64,000 bases of DNA from Rhodoferax sp. TH121 (lineage in GTDB: Bacteria > Pseudomonadota > Gammaproteobacteria > Burkholderiales > Burkholderiaceae_C). A model generated the notes under the pieces. It was not told the origin of the DNA and ran no database searches. It was given only the letters and a program-made list of their open reading frames with translations. Each line of letters opens with the position of its first letter. Positions within the stretch are counted from its first letter, which is position 1. A program made the translations under genes and the position numbers. The stretch spans positions 744,001 to 808,000 of the forward strand of contig NZ_NOXW01000021.1 in assembly GCF_002251855.1 (NCBI RefSeq), in the 5' to 3' direction. Positions 17,861-27,481 of this stretch are shown piece after piece.

Positions 17861-19317
17861 TCAACTGGTCACCGCAGGAGACGCGAGTGGCCATTGTCGA
17901 ACACGGTGCCGTGCAGGAGCTGCACGTAGAACGTACGCTGGAGCGCGGGCTGGTCGGCAATGTGTATTTGGGCAAGGTGGCCCGTGTACTGCCGGGCATG
18001 CAGTCGGCCTTCATCGACATTGGGCTGGAGCGCGCTGCCTTTCTGCATGTGGCCGATGTGTGGCACCCGCCGGCAGAGGGTGAGTCGTTAAGCGCTTCGC
18101 GTGCCTCGCAACCGCAGATTCCTATCGAGAAACAGGTGTTTGAGGGGCAGTCGTTGATGGTGCAGGTCATCAAAGACCCCATTGGTACCAAGGGCGCGCG
18201 ACTGTCCACACAAATCAGTATTGCGGGGCGCCTGTTGGTCTTTTTGCCTCAGGATGACCATATCGGCGTGTCGCAAAAAATACCGACTACGCAGCGCGAC
18301 GAGCTGCGCAGCCGTCTGCAGAAGCTGGCAGGCAAGGAGGGCGGGGGCTTCATCCTACGGACCAATGGTGAAGAAGCGTCCGATACAGAGTTGGGGGATG
18401 ACATTGCCTACCTACGCAAGGCTTGGGCGCGCATCAAGGACGCTGCGCTGCGCCTGCCCGCGCAAAGCCTATTGCATCAGGATTTGAGCTTATTGCAGCG
18501 CGTGCTGCGGGACCTGGTGGGCGAAGGCACGCAGACTATCCGCGTGGATTCGCGCGAGCAGTTTGACCTACTCAAGGCCTTTGGATCGGAGTTCATGCCC
18601 GCCGCGGCCGAAAAATTGCAGCATTACAAGGGTGAGCGGCCCATCTTCGACCTTTATTCCATTGACGAAGAAATCGCCAAGGCGCTGGCGCGTCGTGTGG
18701 AGCTCAAGTCGGGCGGCTACCTCATCGTCGACCAGACCGAAGCGCTGACTACGGTGGACGTGAACACCGGCGGCTTTGTCGGTGCGCGCAATTTTGATGA
18801 CACGATTTTCAAGACCAATCTGGAGGCCGCGCAGGCGATTGCGAGGCAGCTGCGTTTGCGCAATCTGGGTGGCATCATCATCGTAGACTTCATCGACATG
18901 GCGCGCGAAGATCACCGGGAAGCCGTGCTGGGTGAATTCCGAAAACAACTGGCGCGCGACCGTGTCAAGACCATGGCAGGCGGTTTCTCACAGCTGGGCT
19001 TGGTGGAGATGACGCGCAAGCGCACACGTGAGTCCTTGGCGCATATGTTGTGTGAACCGTGTCCGACCTGCGAAGGCAAGGGTATTGTGAAAACCCCGCG
19101 CAGTGTGGCTTATGACATCTTCCGCGAAATCCTGCGCGAGGCGCGCCAATTCAATCCGCGCGAGTTCCGCGTAGTGGCCTCGCCCAAGGTCATTGAGTTG
19201 TTTCTGGATGAGGAAAGCCAGCACCTAGCGGGGCTGTCGGAGTTCATCGGCAAGCCGGTCTCGCTGCAGAGTGAGGCGGCAATGGCCCAAGAACAATACG
19301 ACATCGTGCTGCTGTGA
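17842..19317 (+). CDS. rng: Ribonuclease G
   Basis: 491 aa, normal length for RNase G, which matures the 5' end of 16S rRNA and degrades some mRNAs. The S1-like region has [20 protein letters not shown] and [15 protein letters not shown]. The catalytic core has the acidic [19 protein letters not shown] and [13 protein letters not shown]. The zinc-link cysteines are in [11 protein letters not shown]. The long C-terminal scaffold of RNase E is absent. The ATG overlaps the maf end by 19 bases. A polysaccharide locus begins 9 bases downstream. Confidence 0.96.
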   Translation: MQQDILINWSPQETRVAIVEHGAVQELHVERTLERGLVGNVYLGKVARVLPGMQSAFIDIGLERAAFLHVADVWHPPAEGESLSASRASQPQIPIEKQVFEGQSLMVQVIKDPIGTKGARLSTQISIAGRLLVFLPQDDHIGVSQKIPTTQRDELRSRLQKLAGKEGGGFILRTNGEEASDTELGDDIAYLRKAWARIKDAALRLPAQSLLHQDLSLLQRVLRDLVGEGTQTIRVDSREQFDLLKAFGSEFMPAAAEKLQHYKGERPIFDLYSIDEEIAKALARRVELKSGGYLIVDQTEALTTVDVNTGGFVGARNFDDTIFKTNLEAAQAIARQLRLRNLGGIIIVDFIDMAREDHREAVLGEFRKQLARDRVKTMAGGFSQLGLVEMTRKRTRESLAHMLCEPCPTCEGKGIVKTPRSVAYDIFREILREARQFNPREFRVVASPKVIELFLDEESQHLAGLSEFIGKPVSLQSEAAMAQEQYDIVLL

Positions 19318-19326
19318 GGGGAATGT

Positions 19327-21774
19327 GTGTCTGAGCGTTTGCGCATTGCCGTATTGAGCCGTAACTTTTCCACCACCGGCGGTGGAGCGGAGCGGTATTC
19401 CATCGCGCTGGTGGAGCAGCTTGCCGCGCGGCATGAGATTCATGTGTTTGCGCAGACTATTGCGCATGACTTTCCTCGGGTGACCTACCACCGCATCGCA
19501 ATGCCGCTAGAGCGGCCGCGTTGGGTCAACCAGCTCTACTTTGCCTGGAAGACCTGGCGTGCTACCCGCGCGGGTTTTGACATCGTGCATTCGCACGAAA
19601 ATACTTGGCATGGCAATGTGCAGACGGTGCATGTACTACCTGTCAGGCATACCCTGTTTGCTGGCAAGAGGGGCGTAGCGTTGGCGTTGCGTTGGTTTAA
19701 AGTGTTGACCAGCCCGCGCTTGTTGGCCTATTTGTGGCTGGAAAAGCGCCGCTATGCCTGGGGTTTGCGCAAACAGATTGTTGCGGCTTCGGAAACCTTG
19801 CGGGAGGTAGTGGCCAAGACCTTTCCGGGTAGCCAATCCATGCTGTCTGTGGTGGCGCCGGGTGTGGAGGCTGCACCAGGCAGGGTTACGTCTGTAGAGC
19901 AAGAGGCGGCCCGTCGCGGCTTGGGCCTGCCTCCGGGGTCTGGCCCGTGGTTGCTGTTTGTGGGCAACGATGTGGTGCGTAAGGGGCTGCCGGGCTTGCT
20001 AGAGGCCATGCGGCAGTTGCCGGAAACCATAGGCCTGCTGGTCGTGGGGCAGGGTGATGGGCATGCGGCTGCCATGGTCCAGGCGCAGGAGCAAGGTTTG
20101 GCGTCGCGTGTCAGGTTTTTGGGGGCGCTACGGGATATGGGGCCTGTCTACAGGGCTGCAGACGCCTTGGTGCACCCCACGTTGGAAGATGCCTATGGCA
20201 TGGTGGTGCTGGAGGCGATGGCGCACGGATTGCCGGTGGTGGTAAGTCAGGCGCGCTACTGCGGTATCGCGCGGGAGCTGCGTGATGGGGTGGATGCCCT
20301 GCTGCTGCAGGATCCGCAAGATGCCTCTGCCTTGGCACTAGCGATAGAACGTGTACTGCCGGGGGGGGCGGAGGTCGACGCACTATCCCGGGCCGCCGCA
20401 GCTTTTGCAAACGAGCGATCCTGGGCGCGGGCTGCCGCGTCGTACGAGGGCCTGTATGCCTTTGCCGCACCGCGTTTCAAGCAGCGATGGCTCGTGCTTG
20501 CCCACGCATTCAATATGGATGGCCGGGCCGCCAGCCAAACGATCACTGACAAACTGCCGCATCTGAAGGCAGCAGGTATTGAGGTGGTGGTGTTGAGCGG
20601 CGTGTCGGGCGAGCGTGACCGCCACTATGAACATTACCAACTTTGGCCTACCGGGCCCGCCGGGATACGGTTTGAGCTGCGCCATGTGCTACGCAAGCGT
20701 CTGCGTGGCCCCAAGCTCTACCGTTTGGTGATGTTGTCGCTTTCCTTGCCCCTGCTGCCCTTTATGTTCATGGAGAAGCTGCTGCGGCCCGTGGAGAGCT
20801 CTTGGTCCTGGTGGCTGAGTGCCTACTGCAAGGGGCGGTCACTTGCCCGACAGCGCAAGTTCGACTTGATCTACTCTACTGGGGGCGCCCTTGCCGCACA
20901 TGTGGCTGCGCAGGCTTTGAAGCAATCACTGGGTGTCCGATGGCTGGCTGAAGTTCATGACCCGCTGGTGATGCCGGGTAGCAAACCTAAGACTGCACAG
21001 GAGCGTATGCAAGCAGAGGTGGAAGGCCACATCTGCACCGATGCAGATGTGGCCATTTGGTTTACAGAACAAGCTTTGGCCAGTGCCGGGCGCCGCAACC
21101 CCCAACTGGGTGATCGAGGCAAGATGATGTTGCCAGGCATCGATGCGCCTTTCAGGGATTTGCCACCGTATCTACCGGGACCGAAGATGGTCATAGGGCA
21201 CTTTGGCTCCCTGTCTGCCACACGCAACCTCGCCCCGATTATTTCAGCATTGGAAGTGTTGATGTCTCAACGCCCCGAATTGCATAGCATGCTGGAGCTT
21301 CAGCTCACTGGTGGTCCTCTGGATGCCGTCTCAGAGGCCGTCATCGCGCAGTCACCCATCCGGGATTTAGTGCGTCATATTGGACGTGTCGAGGCTGACC
21401 AACAGACCGGTAGATCCGGTCGTGAACAGATATTACGTCAGATGCGCCGTGCTGATGTCCTGCTGTTGCTACATGGTACTGAGCCCATTTGCGCAGAGTA
21501 CATCCCGTCCAAGCTCTACGAATACTTGTGGATGCAACGGCCGATTCTGGCGACGGTAAATGGCAACGCGCAAATGACTCAGTTGTTGCGAGGGCTGGGA
21601 CATATTGCTGTGGAAATGCGAACCGCGAATGCCCAAGAAGCACTGACTCTGGCCACTGCGCAGTTGGCTGCTGTTTGGGAGGGTAACGGGCTTGCGGACA
21701 ATGGATTATTAAGTCCCTACACGACGCAAGCAGCGGTCAACCAGCTTTTGCGCGTACTGGATGCAAGAGTATGA
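19327..21774 (+). CDS. Fusion of two GT-B (GT4-type) glycosyltransferases
   Basis: 815 aa, GTG start with GAGGGG just upstream. The N-terminal half (about 1-385) is a complete GT4 enzyme: GGGAERYSIALVEQLA, LLFVGNDVVRKGLPGLLEAM and the E-x7-E region HPTLEDAYGMVVLEAMAHG. The C-terminal half (about 390-815) starts as a new GT-B domain (WLVLAHAFNMDGRAASQTI) and has FGSLSATRNLAPIISAL and EYIPSKLYEYLWMQRPILA. Each half is the size of a stand-alone enzyme, so two consecutive sugar additions by one cytosolic protein are likely. Sugars unknown. A G8 run at 20361-20368 (about codon 345) lies near the junction. It overlaps the next gene by ATGA. Confidence 0.88.
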   Translation: MSERLRIAVLSRNFSTTGGGAERYSIALVEQLAARHEIHVFAQTIAHDFPRVTYHRIAMPLERPRWVNQLYFAWKTWRATRAGFDIVHSHENTWHGNVQTVHVLPVRHTLFAGKRGVALALRWFKVLTSPRLLAYLWLEKRRYAWGLRKQIVAASETLREVVAKTFPGSQSMLSVVAPGVEAAPGRVTSVEQEAARRGLGLPPGSGPWLLFVGNDVVRKGLPGLLEAMRQLPETIGLLVVGQGDGHAAAMVQAQEQGLASRVRFLGALRDMGPVYRAADALVHPTLEDAYGMVVLEAMAHGLPVVVSQARYCGIARELRDGVDALLLQDPQDASALALAIERVLPGGAEVDALSRAAAAFANERSWARAAASYEGLYAFAAPRFKQRWLVLAHAFNMDGRAASQTITDKLPHLKAAGIEVVVLSGVSGERDRHYEHYQLWPTGPAGIRFELRHVLRKRLRGPKLYRLVMLSLSLPLLPFMFMEKLLRPVESSWSWWLSAYCKGRSLARQRKFDLIYSTGGALAAHVAAQALKQSLGVRWLAEVHDPLVMPGSKPKTAQERMQAEVEGHICTDADVAIWFTEQALASAGRRNPQLGDRGKMMLPGIDAPFRDLPPYLPGPKMVIGHFGSLSATRNLAPIISALEVLMSQRPELHSMLELQLTGGPLDAVSEAVIAQSPIRDLVRHIGRVEADQQTGRSGREQILRQMRRADVLLLLHGTEPICAEYIPSKLYEYLWMQRPILATVNGNAQMTQLLRGLGHIAVEMRTANAQEALTLATAQLAAVWEGNGLADNGLLSPYTTQAAVNQLLRVLDARV

Positions 21775-23672
21775 GCCTCGTATACCGATCCGATATTGAT
21801 GGTCTTAGAGCGGTTGCTATTCTGACTGTCGTTGCTTTCCATGCATTTCCCGAGGTTTTTCCAGGTGGGTTTATCGGCGTCGATGTTTTTTTCGTGATTT
21901 CGGGTTTTCTGATCACTAGCATCCTGCAGCATGAAATAAAGATTGGTCAATGGAGCCTCTCGTCTTTTTATGCTCGGCGCATTCTGCGTATTTTTCCGGC
22001 GTTGACTCTAGTGCTGCTTGCTTGCCTAGTCGCTGGCTGGCACATGTTGCTGGCGCAAGAGTACAAGGAGCTAGGTAAACACTTAAGCCTCGGTGCTGTC
22101 TTTCTCTCTAACATCGGTTTATGGTGGGAAGTGGGTTACTTTGATAAGGCTTCTGAAGTCAAGCCATTGTTGCATTTGTGGTCGCTTGCGATTGAGGAGC
22201 AGTTCTATATCGTCTGGCCTATTTTGTTGTGGCTGTTTTTGCGTAGTCGTGCCAGCGCTGGGCGCAGTGTTGCCGCACTGACCCTCGTTTCGCTATTGCT
22301 TTCGATCTGGTGGGTTTGGAGTGATCGAACGCAGGCCTTTTATTCGCCCGCTAGCCGGGCGTGGGAACTACTTGCTGGTGCTTGGCTTGCCTTGCAGCCC
22401 CAGCGTTTGCAATCCTTTCCGACTGTTGTGCGGGCCTTGGCCGTTGCTGTCTTGGCATGCTTGACGATGTTCTTGGACGCCGATGTGCCGTTTCCTGGTG
22501 TGGTGGCGCTGCTGCCCGTGTTGGCTGCGGTGATTCTGGTTGGCACGCCGGCAAGGTCCGACTTGACAGGGCGTTTCCTTGGCCTTCCGTGGATGGTGGC
22601 CTTGGGTAAGGTGAGCTACCCTTGGTATTTATGGCATTGGCCTTTACTGAGCTTTACTTACATTATCGAAAGTGGCCAAGCATCAGTGGGGCTGCGCTTA
22701 GGGCTTGTATTGGCAAGCCTGTTGCTTGCGACCTTGACTTACCGGTACTGGGAGTTACCCCTGCGGCAATTGCCAAGCCGACTGGTTGTCAGTTTGATGG
22801 TAGTGACTATAGCAATCTTAGGATTGCTGGGGAAGAATATTTATGACCGTCACGGTTTAGAGCGCATACGCCACAAGAACCTTATTCAACTTGATCAGGC
22901 TTCTAGCCAAGATTTCCTCGACTTCGAGAAGCAGGGGCTGATTACTGAGGCCAAATGTGAAAAACCCTTCAAGTTTCCAGAGCGGGACGTATGTCTGCAA
23001 GCCCATGTAGACAAGCCGGTAAGCGCAGTGGTGCTCGGCGATAGCCATGCGGTGCACGCGTTTTGGGGGCTAGCAGAAGCCCTTGATGCCCAAGGGCAGA
23101 ACCTTGCTGTCCGTGGTAAGGGCGCTTGTGTTCCAGTTATGGCGCTCAAACCGGGTACAACGGCTTCAGACTGTGAGGGCCACATGGAGACGACGTTGCG
23201 AGATATAGCGGCGGATTCACAAATACGTACCGTGGCATTGGTGTTCAGAGGGCGCTACTTGACGGCTCAGTCTTCGCAGCAGGAGCGCAATGACTTTGAG
23301 AAAAAGCTGGATGCCACGCTGGCGCTACTGCAAGCAAGTGGCAAGCAGGTTTATTATTTTTTACCAGTAGTGGAACCGGGCTTTGACCCCCGTCTTTGCA
23401 TGGGCGCGTTGCCACTTGGACGGAAGCCCCCGTATTCCTGTGTCATTGATAAAACTGCAGATGACGCTCAATCAGAAGCAGTGCGTTTGAGTGCTGCGCG
23501 CGTGCTCACACGATGGCCTCAGGTGCGTGTTGTGGACCCTAATACCCAGTTATGCAATGAAGGGCATTGCCCCATCATGAAGGATGGCCACAGTATTTTC
23601 AAGGACGAGAATCACCTGTCTCATGCTGGCTCCATGCGGCTGAGCGAGAGTTTGAACGGCGTCAATCGCTGA
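21771..23672 (+). CDS. Acyltransferase-3 / SGNH fusion protein (O-acetylation of surface polysaccharide)
   Basis: 633 aa. The N-terminal ~350 residues are a multi-pass membrane acyltransferase-3 domain: YRSDIDGLRAVAILTVVAFH, FIGVDVFFVISGFLIT, FYARRILRIFPAL and HLWSLAIEEQFYIVWP. The C-terminal periplasmic part is SGNH-like, with Ser in VVLGDSHAVHAFWG and the Asp/His pair in DENHLSHAGS. OafA-like proteins of this layout O-acetylate O-antigen or other glycans. G+C is clearly lower than in the flanking housekeeping genes, suggesting separate acquisition. Confidence 0.92.
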   Translation: MSLVYRSDIDGLRAVAILTVVAFHAFPEVFPGGFIGVDVFFVISGFLITSILQHEIKIGQWSLSSFYARRILRIFPALTLVLLACLVAGWHMLLAQEYKELGKHLSLGAVFLSNIGLWWEVGYFDKASEVKPLLHLWSLAIEEQFYIVWPILLWLFLRSRASAGRSVAALTLVSLLLSIWWVWSDRTQAFYSPASRAWELLAGAWLALQPQRLQSFPTVVRALAVAVLACLTMFLDADVPFPGVVALLPVLAAVILVGTPARSDLTGRFLGLPWMVALGKVSYPWYLWHWPLLSFTYIIESGQASVGLRLGLVLASLLLATLTYRYWELPLRQLPSRLVVSLMVVTIAILGLLGKNIYDRHGLERIRHKNLIQLDQASSQDFLDFEKQGLITEAKCEKPFKFPERDVCLQAHVDKPVSAVVLGDSHAVHAFWGLAEALDAQGQNLAVRGKGACVPVMALKPGTTASDCEGHMETTLRDIAADSQIRTVALVFRGRYLTAQSSQQERNDFEKKLDATLALLQASGKQVYYFLPVVEPGFDPRLCMGALPLGRKPPYSCVIDKTADDAQSEAVRLSAARVLTRWPQVRVVDPNTQLCNEGHCPIMKDGHSIFKDENHLSHAGSMRLSESLNGVNR

Positions 23673-23673
23673 G

Positions 23674-25152
23674 ATGAGCATGACTTTAAACCGATTTCAG
23701 AATTTTTATCTTGCGCTGCTGCTGGCCTTTGCTGGTGTGTTGTCCGTTTCGGGGACGATCGCCTTGCGAAACCTCCTGCATCTGGGCTTGTTGCTACTCC
23801 TGTTGGTGTACTTGGGCTTTATGTGGCGTACGGAGCGGGGGCGTGTGGTCGCACTGACCCGTACAGTGCCATTGCCAGTCTGGTGCTGGTGTGCCTATCT
23901 TCTGCTATTTCCTTTGTTTGCGCCCAATTCGGCCGGGGCATGGAGCAACTTAATTGGTAAAGGTATGTGGGGTGAGTCCCTGCTGACTTGGTTGCTTGCC
24001 GGTGGGGCATTTTTGATCTTGGGCAAGAAGCGCCTGACGCTCTGGTTGCTTGCATTAGTCAGTGCGGTACCCGTGTTCATCCACTTGTGTCTTACCTTGC
24101 TGGCTTGGGCCGGTGTCCTTCAACCCGCGTTTTATCAAGATCCTTCCCTGCTGGCAGCAGGCCAGTCATTGTGGGCAATACTGCAGGATGGGTCCCTGCC
24201 GCAGAAACCGTTTCAATCTTTTCCTCTGGGGTTTAGGGGAATAGAGCCCATGCATGGAAATTTGGGCTATCCTGCCTCACAAACCATGTGTGTTGGCTTG
24301 GCAGTGATGTTTTCCGCTTGGCAGCAAGGGAAACAACGCAGAGTGATCGAGGCGGGAACCTTAGTTGCACTTTGCTTTTTGAGCGTTGTGATTGCAGCAT
24401 CACGTGCTGCTACTTACTTCAGCTTTCTTCTCTTAGCATGTGCCTGCTTGTTCTTTACGGTGACGGTGCCCGCAAAGCGCGTTTCTTTGAGTACGGGCGT
24501 GCGTCTATCTATTGTTGGCATCGTCGTGCTGTGTTTGGTGTTCTTTCAACAGGTCGTATCTCAAAACTCGTTTTGGTATTCTGTTGGGGCTAAAATGACA
24601 GTAGGGTTGTATGTCGAGAACCCGAGGGATTTGATATGTGACGGTTTCTCCTCAGCGACGACGGAATTTGTACGCCAGCGTCATCCTGGGAAGGACCAAG
24701 CTTATGTTGAGTCCTTGATTGATGGTCTTCGTGGCGATGGGGGGCGTGTTTTGCTGGCCCGTGTCGGGGCTGAGCTTAGTGCCAGCAATCCTTGGGGTTG
24801 GAATGGTGGGCGCGATGCATATCAGTACCGTATCGAGCAAATGTGTGGTCACGTGCCAGCCCTGTACTTTTCTCATGCTCACAGTGCTTGGATCAATCTA
24901 ATACTGGCCGTGGGCTGGGTCGGAGCATTACTCTATGCTTGGGTGTTATTGCAATTCGCAAAGTCGGGCTGTAGTGCGCTGAAGCAGGAGCACAAATGGC
25001 CGGAGGGTATGGCGCTTTTACTACTGTCCATATTCTGGCTTTTGCGCGGCATGGTGGATGCGGTCTATCAGGAACACTACTTGGAAATGCAGGCTTTTTT
25101 CCTGCTCACCTTGTTCTTCCTTTTGCGCTCAGGCAAACCAGCGTTCGAATAG
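23674..25152 (+). CDS. O-antigen ligase/polymerase-like polytopic membrane protein
   Basis: 492 aa with about 11-12 hydrophobic segments and a large hydrophilic loop after about residue 300 (DLICDGFSSATTEFV... to SHAHSAWINLILAVGW). This layout and the His-containing SHAHSAW next to a membrane segment match the Wzy_C / WaaL-type superfamily that polymerises O-antigen or ligates it to lipid A-core. Polymerase and ligase cannot be separated by sequence. It is low in G+C: one 60-base line at 24361 is about 43% by hand count, against about 62% for a line in smc. It begins right after the acyltransferase stop and its 3' end overlaps the convergent gene by 24 bases. Confidence 0.8.
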   Translation: MSMTLNRFQNFYLALLLAFAGVLSVSGTIALRNLLHLGLLLLLLVYLGFMWRTERGRVVALTRTVPLPVWCWCAYLLLFPLFAPNSAGAWSNLIGKGMWGESLLTWLLAGGAFLILGKKRLTLWLLALVSAVPVFIHLCLTLLAWAGVLQPAFYQDPSLLAAGQSLWAILQDGSLPQKPFQSFPLGFRGIEPMHGNLGYPASQTMCVGLAVMFSAWQQGKQRRVIEAGTLVALCFLSVVIAASRAATYFSFLLLACACLFFTVTVPAKRVSLSTGVRLSIVGIVVLCLVFFQQVVSQNSFWYSVGAKMTVGLYVENPRDLICDGFSSATTEFVRQRHPGKDQAYVESLIDGLRGDGGRVLLARVGAELSASNPWGWNGGRDAYQYRIEQMCGHVPALYFSHAHSAWINLILAVGWVGALLYAWVLLQFAKSGCSALKQEHKWPEGMALLLLSIFWLLRGMVDAVYQEHYLEMQAFFLLTLFFLLRSGKPAFE

Positions 25153-25884
25153 TGGATTGCCCCTGACCAACCTGTATCGACATCTTTCCTTGAATTGTCG
25201 GAGCGGAGTGTTTTTGTAATACGCTCCAGTTCCGCCACCAACGCCGCAGATAACCGGTGGGGGACTCATTAGGCAACCTTGTAGCCGCTCTTTTAGAAAG
25301 ATGTCCCTGAAGCTTTCTTCCAATCCATAGCCATCCTGGACACGGATCGTCTCATGGGCGTGTAGAAAGTGGAGCCGGTAGGTCTGCACGTCCATCGCAT
25401 AAAACCGTGTATCAATATAGGCAAGCGTTGTCTTCCTATGTGGTGAAAACACGTGGTCAAAAACTCCTTTTATGAGCAAGCGTCCGTTCCATGGCTGCAT
25501 GCAATCTCGGAAGTTTTCCACCCATAGCTTGGAGGTGCATTTGGCAAAGCTGCCGGCGCTCTGGATCAGCGTGGAGTGTTCGATGGCATGGCGCACGATC
25601 TCGCCTTCGCCATAGCCGCGGCCCTGCTGCTGGACGCGTTGCACATCGTTCTGGAAATTCAGGCACTCCACCGGGCCACTGCCGGGCAGGGCGGCCACAT
25701 GGGGCTGGAAATCAAAGCCTGAACCATCGCATAGTACCAGCGGGTTGTGTGGCGCGATGCGCCTCCAGGCCTGGATGGACTCCAGCGCCAGCCGTTCGCG
25801 CTCGCCAGGGTCCTGCAAACGCACGCCTTTGTCATGGGCGATTACGCTGGAGGTCAGCAGGATCGGGATGTGGGTGTGGCTCAT
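25129..25884 (-). CDS. Unknown protein of the polysaccharide operon
   Basis: 251 aa from ATG 25884 (MSHTHIPILLTSSVIAHDKG), chosen because ATGA couples it to the preceding DUF6492 gene; the open frame to 25995 lies wholly inside that gene. I do not recognise the family. There is no signal peptide or membrane span. Notable stretches are RGYGEGEIVRHAIEHS, FAKCTSKLWVENFRDC and LAYIDTRFYAMDVQTY, a pattern seen in some cytosolic sugar-transfer proteins, so a GT-A-like role in glycan assembly is possible but unproven. Last gene of a five-gene minus-strand operon; 24-base convergent overlap with the O-antigen-ligase-like gene. Confidence 0.8.
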   Translation of the reverse strand: MSHTHIPILLTSSVIAHDKGVRLQDPGERERLALESIQAWRRIAPHNPLVLCDGSGFDFQPHVAALPGSGPVECLNFQNDVQRVQQQGRGYGEGEIVRHAIEHSTLIQSAGSFAKCTSKLWVENFRDCMQPWNGRLLIKGVFDHVFSPHRKTTLAYIDTRFYAMDVQTYRLHFLHAHETIRVQDGYGLEESFRDIFLKERLQGCLMSPPPVICGVGGGTGAYYKNTPLRQFKERCRYRLVRGNPLFERWFA

Positions 25885-26768
25885 ATGCGCCCCAGCTTGC
25901 GGCGCAGTCGCCGGCCCAGGCGCGAGAGCAGGCTGCCGCCCTCCATAGGCCAGTCCAGTTCGCGCTCCCAGGCCGATTGGTAGATCACGCCACAATACAG
26001 CGGAGCCAGCTGGGCTTGGGTGATGCCCCGGCGCGTTTCCTGGTCGAGCTGCCAGGCGTAGTGGTAGACCTTGAACAGCGCCTGGCAGGGGTGCAGGGGG
26101 ATTGCTTGATAAGCTAGCAGCGCCTCGCCATACCAGCGCGACTCGATGGGCGCCTCGGTAATCGCATCGGCAAAGCTCATGCCGCGTGGCTGCAGATAGC
26201 GTTGGTCCAATGATTCCCAGACGGTACGGTGCCAGACTAGGGGGAAGGGGCCGAAGCTGTAGCGCCGTCCCTGGCGGCCAAACTTCTGCTGTACCTGGGC
26301 GGCCTCGCGAATAAAGGCGTCCAGGATGCGGCCGCGCCCATGCTGCAGTGCGCCTTCGAGCAGGTCGTGGGCTTCGTCTAGTACGGTGTAGGGGTAGCCG
26401 TCGGGCGCCAGAAAATCCTGGGCATCAAAGGGGCGGATGAAGACCGCGTCCGAGTCCAGGCAGACATAGGTCTGCGACAGCCCCAGGCGCCAGAACTCCG
26501 ATTTCACGACCTGCTGGGCCACGGCGCCATGCATGCGCGCGACCTGTGCAGCGTCTATGCGCGGCGAGGCTTGCAGAATGCTCTCATCGCTGAGCAGTTG
26601 TGCCGGGGTGCCGCTCAGGTGCTCGCGGAACAGCGCCAGGTCGGTCTCGGGTACGGAGATGTAGACGGGGATGTGACTGGTATTGAAGCGTGCAATCGAC
26701 GCCATGAGGCGCACCACACGGCGCAGATCGATGCTGTAGCTTTTGCAATACAGGGCCAGCGGGCTCAT
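25881..26768 (-). CDS. DUF6492 family putative glycosyltransferase
   Basis: 295 aa. The N-terminus LALYCKSYSIDLRRVVRLM and the DxD-like YVCLDSDAVFIRPFD fit a GT-A-type nucleotide-sugar enzyme; the DUF6492 assignment is from memory of the family pattern. Other conserved-looking parts are YPYTVLDEAHDLLEG, YSFGPFPLVWHRTVWESL and ESRWYGEALLAY. The C-terminus is very basic (RLGRRLRRKLGRI), suggesting membrane contact. It overlaps the deacetylase upstream and the unknown gene downstream by 4 bases each, so all are probably co-translated. Confidence 0.8.
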   Translation of the reverse strand: MSPLALYCKSYSIDLRRVVRLMASIARFNTSHIPVYISVPETDLALFREHLSGTPAQLLSDESILQASPRIDAAQVARMHGAVAQQVVKSEFWRLGLSQTYVCLDSDAVFIRPFDAQDFLAPDGYPYTVLDEAHDLLEGALQHGRGRILDAFIREAAQVQQKFGRQGRRYSFGPFPLVWHRTVWESLDQRYLQPRGMSFADAITEAPIESRWYGEALLAYQAIPLHPCQALFKVYHYAWQLDQETRRGITQAQLAPLYCGVIYQSAWERELDWPMEGGSLLSRLGRRLRRKLGRI

Positions 26769-27481
26769 GCGCGCTTGTCCTCGTAGGCCGTGGCCACCTT
26801 CATGAAAAACTGCAGGGGATGAGTGGCGCGTGCCACCATGATGCGGTTCAGCGCATAGGGGTTGTCGCCGGCCTGCACCCGGCCACGGCGCGTGCTGGTG
26901 GCCGTGACATAGCCGGCCGCGCGCACCATTTCCTCGTGCTGGGTCTGGAACCAGCCATAGGGGTAGCAGAAGTGCCGCACTTCGGCGCCCAGCAGCTGTT
27001 CAAGTTCCGTCTTGGATTGAACAATCTGTTGCCGCGCTTCCTCGTTGGGCAGTTCCTTGAGATTGGCGTGGGTCTGGGTGTGCGAGCCCACATCCATGCC
27101 AGCAGCATGCCAGGTCCGCCAGTCCTGCTGCGTCATCAGAGGTTTTTGCGCTACCTTGCCGGCATCCCAGGCATTGGTACCGCCCACCATGCTGCTCACG
27201 CCGTAGCAGGTGGCAGTGAAGCCATTAGCCTGCAGGGCGGGCAGGGCTTGGATCAGGTTGTTCTGGTAGCCATCATCGAACGTGATACCTACTACTCTGC
27301 CTTGCTGTTCTCCCCGCAGATAGGGTTCCAGGTCGCGCATGGACAGGCCTCGGTAGCCCATAAGACGCAGCATGCGCATCTGCCAAGCAAAGGAGGAGGG
27401 GGCCACGATGAGGCCGCGCAACGCTGTGCCGCGCTGGGGAGGCTCGTCGATCTGGTGGTACATCAGTATCGGAATCTTCAT
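26765..27481 (-). CDS. Polysaccharide deacetylase (NodB domain)
   Basis: 238 aa. Carbohydrate esterase 4 features: MYHQIDEP at the N-terminus, TFDDGYQN (catalytic and metal Asp) at about 68-75, metal-binding His pair in GSHTQTHANL, and HFCYPYGWF. There is no signal peptide, so it probably acts in the cytoplasm on a lipid-linked or nucleotide-linked sugar. Next to MsbA and glycosyltransferases it likely modifies an LPS-core or related glycan. It shares ATGA overlaps with both neighbours. Confidence 0.9.
   Translation of the reverse strand: MKIPILMYHQIDEPPQRGTALRGLIVAPSSFAWQMRMLRLMGYRGLSMRDLEPYLRGEQQGRVVGITFDDGYQNNLIQALPALQANGFTATCYGVSSMVGGTNAWDAGKVAQKPLMTQQDWRTWHAAGMDVGSHTQTHANLKELPNEEARQQIVQSKTELEQLLGAEVRHFCYPYGWFQTQHEEMVRAAGYVTATSTRRGRVQAGDNPYALNRIMVARATHPLQFFMKVATAYEDKRA

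Noticed and set aside
26100-26130. Possible repeat copy in the DUF6492 gene
   Set aside because: Only GCTAGCAGCGC resembles the core; flanking blocks are absent.
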